Of a stretch of 64,000 nucleotides of DNA, positions 59,034-64,000 are shown one piece after another. Every line of letters starts with the position of its first letter. Positions within the stretch are counted from its first letter, which is position 1. Where the stretch lies: NCBI GenBank assembly GCA_023374045.1, contig CM041778.1, positions 91,012,978 through 91,076,977 on the forward strand, read 5' to 3'. Source of the DNA: Limonium bicolor. Taxonomy: Eukaryota; Streptophyta; Magnoliopsida; Caryophyllales; Plumbaginaceae. The position numbers and the translations under genes are program-made. The notes below the pieces were generated by a model. It had not been told where the DNA came from. It saw only the letters and a list, made by a program, of their open reading frames with translations, and did no database searches.

Positions 59034-60245
59034 TGAGAGCTTAATCTGAGAATGCATCAATGTTCAAGCACCTCGGGAAGGATGCCAAGCCAACGGGAAG
59101 CATCGAGTGAATTCCGGCACAGAAGAAGGACATTCTGGGGCCGACTGACCTTTGGACCGATCTTACAAGGTCGGTCCGACTCTGTCCAAGCCGTCCCAAA
59201 CACACTGGAATTGACCGACCTTGCGACCGGACTTGCAAGGTCCGCCGAGCTTTAAAACCTGTCACGTGCTTTCGTCTAAAAGAGTCCGACCGACCTGGGG
59301 ACCGACCTTGCAAGGTCAGTCGGACGGGATTTTTGTCCAGAATTTTCTGTTAAAAGACTACATTTTGGGGCTTCCTTCCCCATTATCAAACACACACGAC
59401 TTCAACCCTAAACAGACGAGAGAGAGGCGAAAATAAAGGAGAAAATAAAAGGAGAAAAAAGAGAAGAAAGGAGGAAGAAGAAAGTGAAGATTTCCACCTC
59501 CATTGAAGCTTTGGAAGCTCCTCTAATGGCTGATTCTCCCTTTTCCTTGTTTTCCTTTAGCTATGGCTAAGTAGTTCTATTTGTATCATAGGATGAGGGT
59601 TTGAACCCATTTTGCTCATTGAATGCTAGAAACCTAACTCATTGTTACTCTCGTTTTATTTCCTTCAATATCAATTAATGCACTAAATTGATCTCTATTG
59701 CATTTATGGAGGTTCCATTCAATATTTGAGCTTGAGTTTGGAACTAGACCAAGAAGGGAGTAAATCCTAACTTAGCTTTCTTGATTTTGGAAGTAAATGC
59801 TTAGGGCTGCTGATTAAGAGTGCTGGCTTAATGCTATTTGCTGACTTGAACCTCCTTTAATTAAGGGGTTGATTATTCAGGTAAGAATTAGATCTCCCAT
59901 GATTTAGGGATTCATGAGCTAAACTCTAATAGGCACTGAGATGATGAGTTAAGTTTTGAAGTTCTTTGAGTGAATTAGGTGATTCCCACTATCCTAGGGT
60001 ACTCTCACCATCCATTCCATACACACACATTTTACTGTTTTTATTGCTTTTCAATTAACAAACAACCAAGCTTGCCTCTGGCTAAACCCCCATTTTTACT
60101 GTTTATTCGCACTTAACTATTATACCGAAGCTTGGGATTTAGAATCCAATTTCCTTGTGGATACGCCACTTGTTTTATTGCAACGAATTGGGTGCACTTG
60201 CCCATTTTAGCTAGGTTTAACTACTATGCTTGTATTTTCCCAACA
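59034..60245 (+). repeat. Probable 5' LTR of an Athila-like element
   Basis: It ends TTCCCAACA just before a tRNA-Asp-type primer site. The start at TGAGAGC (59034) is a guess, because no second LTR copy is in the window. It contains GC-rich palindromes of the type ACCGACCTTGCAAGGTC (59140-59330). Confidence 0.5.
59140..59335 (+). repeat. Cluster of GC-rich palindromes GACC...TTGCAAGGTC
   Basis: Four or so degenerate palindromic units contain ACTTGCAAGGTC or GACCTTGCAAGGTC variants, near 59155-59185, 59212-59253 and 59295-59325. They are much more GC-rich than the surroundings. Confidence 0.75.
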
Positions 60246-60251
60246 AGTTTT

Positions 60252-60268
60252 TGCGCCGTTGCCGGGGA
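60252..60268 (+). other. Primer-binding site of tRNA-Asp type
   Basis: TTGCGCCGTTGCCGGGG(A) is nearly the TGGCGCCGTTGCCGGGGA site typical of Athila and Tat elements. It has one mismatch near its start. Confidence 0.85.
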
Positions 60269-60433
60269 AATTGATTATTCCTTGGTTCGGTACTTTAGTT
60301 TTTGTGCATTAGTACTTTTATCAATTTATTTCATTTGTGGTATTTGTGTTTTTTAGTTGTCTATATTTTTACATTCCTTCTACTTAAGAGCATTTGGTGT
60401 TGGTGGGTTTAGGTACCTTTGTTTTCTCGGTTT

Positions 60434-61950
60434 ATGCCAAACACTCGAGCCAAAGGATGTCCACTTGTTAGTCCGAGACCCGAGCTCGAGCGTTCATTGT
60501 TGAGGGCCATCCGAACTGTGAAAAATTCAATCATGGCTGATCTAGACCAACACGGGGGTTTAGAAGATAATGGAAACCAACAACAAAGGCTCTCAAAGAC
60601 TTCAACCAGCCGGACACCGAAGGAAGACCTTCAGCCATAGTCCTACCGGAGTTGATGCCTCAAGAGACCGGACAATGGGTATTCAAGACCCATTACATCA
60701 CTGCTGTCCGGGATTTAGGAAAATTCAATGGAGCAAATCCCGATGAGGCTCCTAACCCTTAAGTCAATTCCTCAACTTTTGCAACTCTTTGGTAGAACTG
60801 GAAATGTAACCAGAGGATACGCCTGCAGCTCTTCCCTCACTCACTGTCCGACGCTGCATCAAGATGGTATAGGAGCTTACCGTAAAATCAATCCATACTT
60901 GGGCACAAATGGCTCAAAAATTTCTTGCCAAGTATTACCCCACCAGTAGAACAAGGCAATTAATTGGAGAGATCAATACCTTTTGCCAAGAGAGGGGGGG
61001 AGACGTTATACAATGCATGGGATAGATTCAAGGACATGTTGATGAATTGTTCCCACCACGGTTTGGACGACCAATCACTATGTCTATCATTTTTCAACGG
61101 TCTCGACGACTAGAATAGACTACTTGTGAACTCCTCAGTGGGAGGAAGCTTTATGACTAAGTCACCTCAAGAGGGGATGGAACTCCTAGAGGTGATGACT
61201 AGTAACATAAGGCAATGGTCTAGCAAAAGGGAGGGAGAGCACTAAGAGCAGCTGGTCTCTTACATGTTGAGCCCATCGACCACCTTTCTGCTCAACTATC
61301 TTCACTCACCAAGATGGTGAAGAAGCTAGCTATAGCTCAAAAGAAACAACAAAGTCTATAGCTTCTTCATCATCACCCTCTCCATCTGCTACTCAATCCA
61401 AGAGGGGTGTGCAATTTGCGTGGGTCCTCACGAGACCCACTTTTGCGAAGGCAAGGTTTATGCCATTCCACATGAGGATGTAAACTTGTAGGCAACCGCC
61501 CGGATACAACTACAACCAACAAAACGTCCATGGAGGAACCATCCAAACTTCTCATGGAGAAATAACGACCAAACCCAAGGGGGAGCTAGTAATGCTTCCA
61601 ACAATCCCACGGGCTACCGGTCACAAGGGTCGTCTCAAATGTCCAACCCACAACGGGTTACCGACCACAAGGAGCACTCCGGGCTTTCAACAACAACAAC
61701 ACCAACCACATCAACAACATTCCCCATCCACTGATGCCAATGCCGAGTTAAGAGACATGATGAAAAATCTTGTCTCGTCTATGCACACTAAAACGGCTGA
61801 TTTGGATGCTTTTAAAGCAAGCCAAGATGCCACCAACAAAAGGGTTGAAGCCCAACTTGAAAACATCTCTCAAAACTTGCTCAAAGACAACCGGGTATTC
61901 TCCAAGTCAAGCGAAGCCCATCCAAGAGAGCAAGAAAAGCGGTAACTAAG
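60434..61950 (+). pseudogene. gag: Athila-like gag, frameshifted
   Basis: It starts near MPNTRAKGCP (60434). The capsid core reads KFLAKYYPTSRTRQLIGEIN, then WDRFKDMLMNCSHHGLDDQS (about 60925-61090). Further on it has the Athila-style RPWRNHPNFSWRNNDQTQGG (about 61527-61590). Single-base shifts and stops (for example about 60990 and 61110) break it. Gag forms the virus-like particle. Confidence 0.8.
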
Positions 61951-62166
61951 GAGGGGGAACTCTTGAGATCCGTCGTCATGCTCACATGAGGACATGGAGT
62001 CCCAAGAAGATGAAGCTCAAGAAGAAGAGCAAGAGATTGTTGAGGAACCACCACCTCCACTCAAAGAAGTTTCCAAGGAGAAGGGGTCTCTTGAACCTTC
62101 TAATTCTACTACTCTTGCAAAGCATCTTCCCCCTCTTCCCTTTCCCAATAGACTCAAAAAGAAATT

Positions 62167-62760
62167 TTGGATGAACAATTTGGGAAGTTTCTAAACATTT
62201 TCAAGAAATTAACGATTAACATTCCTTTTTCTGATGCTTTGAAACAGATGCCGATTTATGCTAAGTTCATGAAGGACATCATAGCAAACAAGAGATCACT
62301 GAAGGAAGCAGAAACTGTTCACCTCACTAAAGAAGTTTCAGGGGTTCTACAAAGAAGCCTACCTCCAAGGCTTGGAGATCCCGGTTTACCCACCGTTCCT
62401 TGCTTTATTGGTGAAATTGACTGCGGTAGTGGTGTTGTTTTGTGATATAGGTGCTAGTATCGTATGCCTCTCTCCACTTTAATAAGCTTGGAATTGGTAA
62501 ATGCACTCCCACTCCCATGCAATTGCAATTAGCGGATAGATATTTGGTTATCCCTAAAGGGAAGGTAGAGGATTGGTAGTAGTACTGTTGGTACATTTGT
62601 TTTCCCAGCTGAATTTCATTGTGATAGATATGGAAGAAGACCAGAGAGTGCTACTAATTTTGGGCAGACCTTTCATGAGGACTGCTAGGGCCCTTATAGA
62701 TGTGGAGAAAGGCAAATAATTCTGCGACTTCATGATGAAAAATTAGAATTTGACATGTCT
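62167..62760 (+). pseudogene. Athila-like protease region
   Basis: The coding block reads LTINIPFSDALKQMPIYAKF and LPPRLGDPGLPTVPCFIG. After a frame change it reaches the protease active-site Cys-Asp-Ile-Gly-Ala-Ser (62441-62458). VLLILGRPFMRTARALIDV follows near 62647-62705. The order matches Athila gag-protease junctions. Stops show it is non-functional as sequenced. Confidence 0.82.
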
Positions 62761-63370
62761 AAAGTAGTGAAGAGATCGTCACAGGCTGAGGCTGTTTTTG
62801 CTATAGATGTCATAGATTCAATTGTGCAGGATCACTCTCTCTCTCTCTCTTCTTGTTAAATCTGATGCCCTTGAATTAGCTTTGTTTGAGGCTTGTTTTG
62901 AACAGGAATTCCACCCAGATATGATTGAAATGGTGGCTAAGTTGAACTGCAGATTTTATGGCTATAGACCATGCTATCCGCCACCCGAACCATTGGACGA
63001 GCTGCAGAAGAACCGTTGCCATCGGTTGAGAAGCCACCCACTGTGGAGATGAAACCTCTACCCTCTCATCTTAAATATGCTTATTTGACTGATCCGTGTG
63101 TTCTACCTGTTATTATTTCTTCTTCCTTGACAGGTGCACAAGAGGAGAGTCTGATGAGGGTGCTCCGAAACCATAAAACTGGCTATCGGGTAGACATAGC
63201 CGACATCAAGGGATCAACCCTCATTTCTGCACCCACTGGATATTCAGGAGAAGATGACTACAAGCCGTTGGTCCAACCTCAGAGGAGATTAAATCCCAAT
63301 ATGAAGGAGGTGTCAAAAAGGAAGTTCTTAAACTTAGATGCGGGGATTATCTATGCCATCTCCGACAGCA
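62761..63370 (+). pseudogene. Athila-like linker between protease and RT
   Basis: It reads LPSHLKYAYLTDPCVLPVII (about 63060-63120), then a segment resembling KTGYRVDIADIKG with the motif expected before Athila RT, and a (TC)n run near 62838-62852. Frames shift several times. Confidence 0.7.
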
Positions 63371-64000
63371 AATGGGTCAGCGCCGTGCAAGTGGTCCAAA
63401 GAAGGAGGTGGTGTTACCGTCGTCCCCAACGAAAAAGGTGAGCTGGTGTCTCAGAGGACTACCAATGGTTGGAGAGTCTGCATCGACTACCGGAAGCTGA
63501 ACACCGCCACCAGAAAAGACCACTTCCCTCTCCCGTTCATTGATCAAATGCTCGAGAGGTTGGCGGGACAAGACTATTACTGCTTTTGGATGGATATTCG
63601 GGTTATCTCAAATCCCCATAGCTCCTGAGGACCAGGAGAAGACGACATTTACATGTCCATATGGGACGTTTGCCTACACCCGGATGCCTTTCGGGCTTTG
63701 CAACGCCCCGACCACATTTCAGAGATGCATGATGGCGATCTTCTCCGACTTCCTAGAAAAAAGCATTGAGGTCTTTATGGAAGACTTCTCCATCTTCGGC
63801 ACCTCCTTCGACGCTTGCTTGGACAACCTCGATGCTATATTGATCCGTTGTGAGAGAGGAGACAAATCTTGTGCTCAATTGGGAAAAAATGCCATTTTAT
63901 GGTAAAAGAAGGAATTGTCTTGGGGCACAAGATCTCTTCAGAAGGGTTTGAGGTAAGACAAGCTAAAATTGAAGTAATTGAAAGCTACCTCCTCCAACAT
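63371..64000 (+). pseudogene. pol: Athila-like reverse transcriptase, cut off by the window end
   Basis: It reads GWRVCIDYRKLNTATRKDHF, IPIAPEDQEKTTFTCPYGTF and RMPFGLCNAPTTFQRCMMAI, then VFMEDFSIFGTSFDACLDN. The active site reads Met-Glu-Asp (63777-63785), where Athila elements normally have Asp-Asp, so the first catalytic Asp is Glu. Frame shifts occur near 63410, 63600 and 63860. The final part (GIVLGHKISSEGFEV) reaches the right edge. Confidence 0.88.

Noticed and set aside
59041..59436. Arg/Gly-rich frames on both strands
   Set aside because: Produced by the GC-rich palindromes of the Athila-like LTR; no domain.

Overview
The window is nuclear DNA of a flowering plant, probably a eudicot. 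It is AT-rich and almost wholly made of nested transposable elements: plant-type Ty3/gypsy retrotransposons primed by initiator tRNA-Met, an Athila-type element, a CACTA (En/Spm) transposon with TNP2 and Ulp1 modules, and a hAT-like MITE. The only probable host gene is at the far left, the last exon of a U1-type zinc-finger protein (711-1043). The species cannot be named from sequence alone.

The layout can be read from target-site duplications (TSDs). The oldest layer is a CACTA transposon. One end, with the CACTACTACAAAA terminus, is at 1867, and its minus-strand genes are at 43.3-47.8 kb and 53.3-55.2 kb. A minus-strand LTR retrotransposon without recognisable genes (2512-43197, TSD gaaac) sits inside it. 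Nested in that element are a hAT-like MITE (2914-3509, TSD ggctcaac), a complete plus-strand chromovirus (10549-26648, TSD ctgat), a solo LTR (26724-31023, TSD atctg) and a solo LTR that landed 6 bp inside the outer LTR end (37307-43186, TSD ggggt). A further solo LTR (47818-53312, TSD acact) splits the CACTA TNP2 gene. Beyond the CACTA genes are a minus-strand solo LTR (55823-58328, TSD tgata) and the 5' part of an Athila-like element that runs off the right edge.

The most unusual object is the chromovirus at 10549-26648. It has very long LTRs (about 4.8 kb each), a tRNA-iMet primer site, gag with two zinc knuckles, protease, RT, RNase H, integrase and a chromodomain-like tail, as in the Tekay/Del lineage. 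Between gag and protease, in sense orientation, it carries a nearly complete AlkB-type 2-oxoglutarate/Fe(II) dioxygenase of the plant ALKBH1 family (17057-17780). The iron-binding HxD...H residues and both C-terminal arginines are present, but one frameshift at an A-run divides the protein. The dioxygenase lies in an intron-like segment (16918-17904). Two more short intron-like segments interrupt gag; the first joins its flanking codons exactly in phase. A 12-bp direct repeat brackets the captured gene. I know of no described LTR retrotransposon carrying an ALKBH1-type RNA/DNA demethylase, though I could not search.

Most open frames are broken by single-base shifts. The two LTRs of the AlkB element also differ largely by single-base indels, so some of the breaks may be assembly errors rather than decay.
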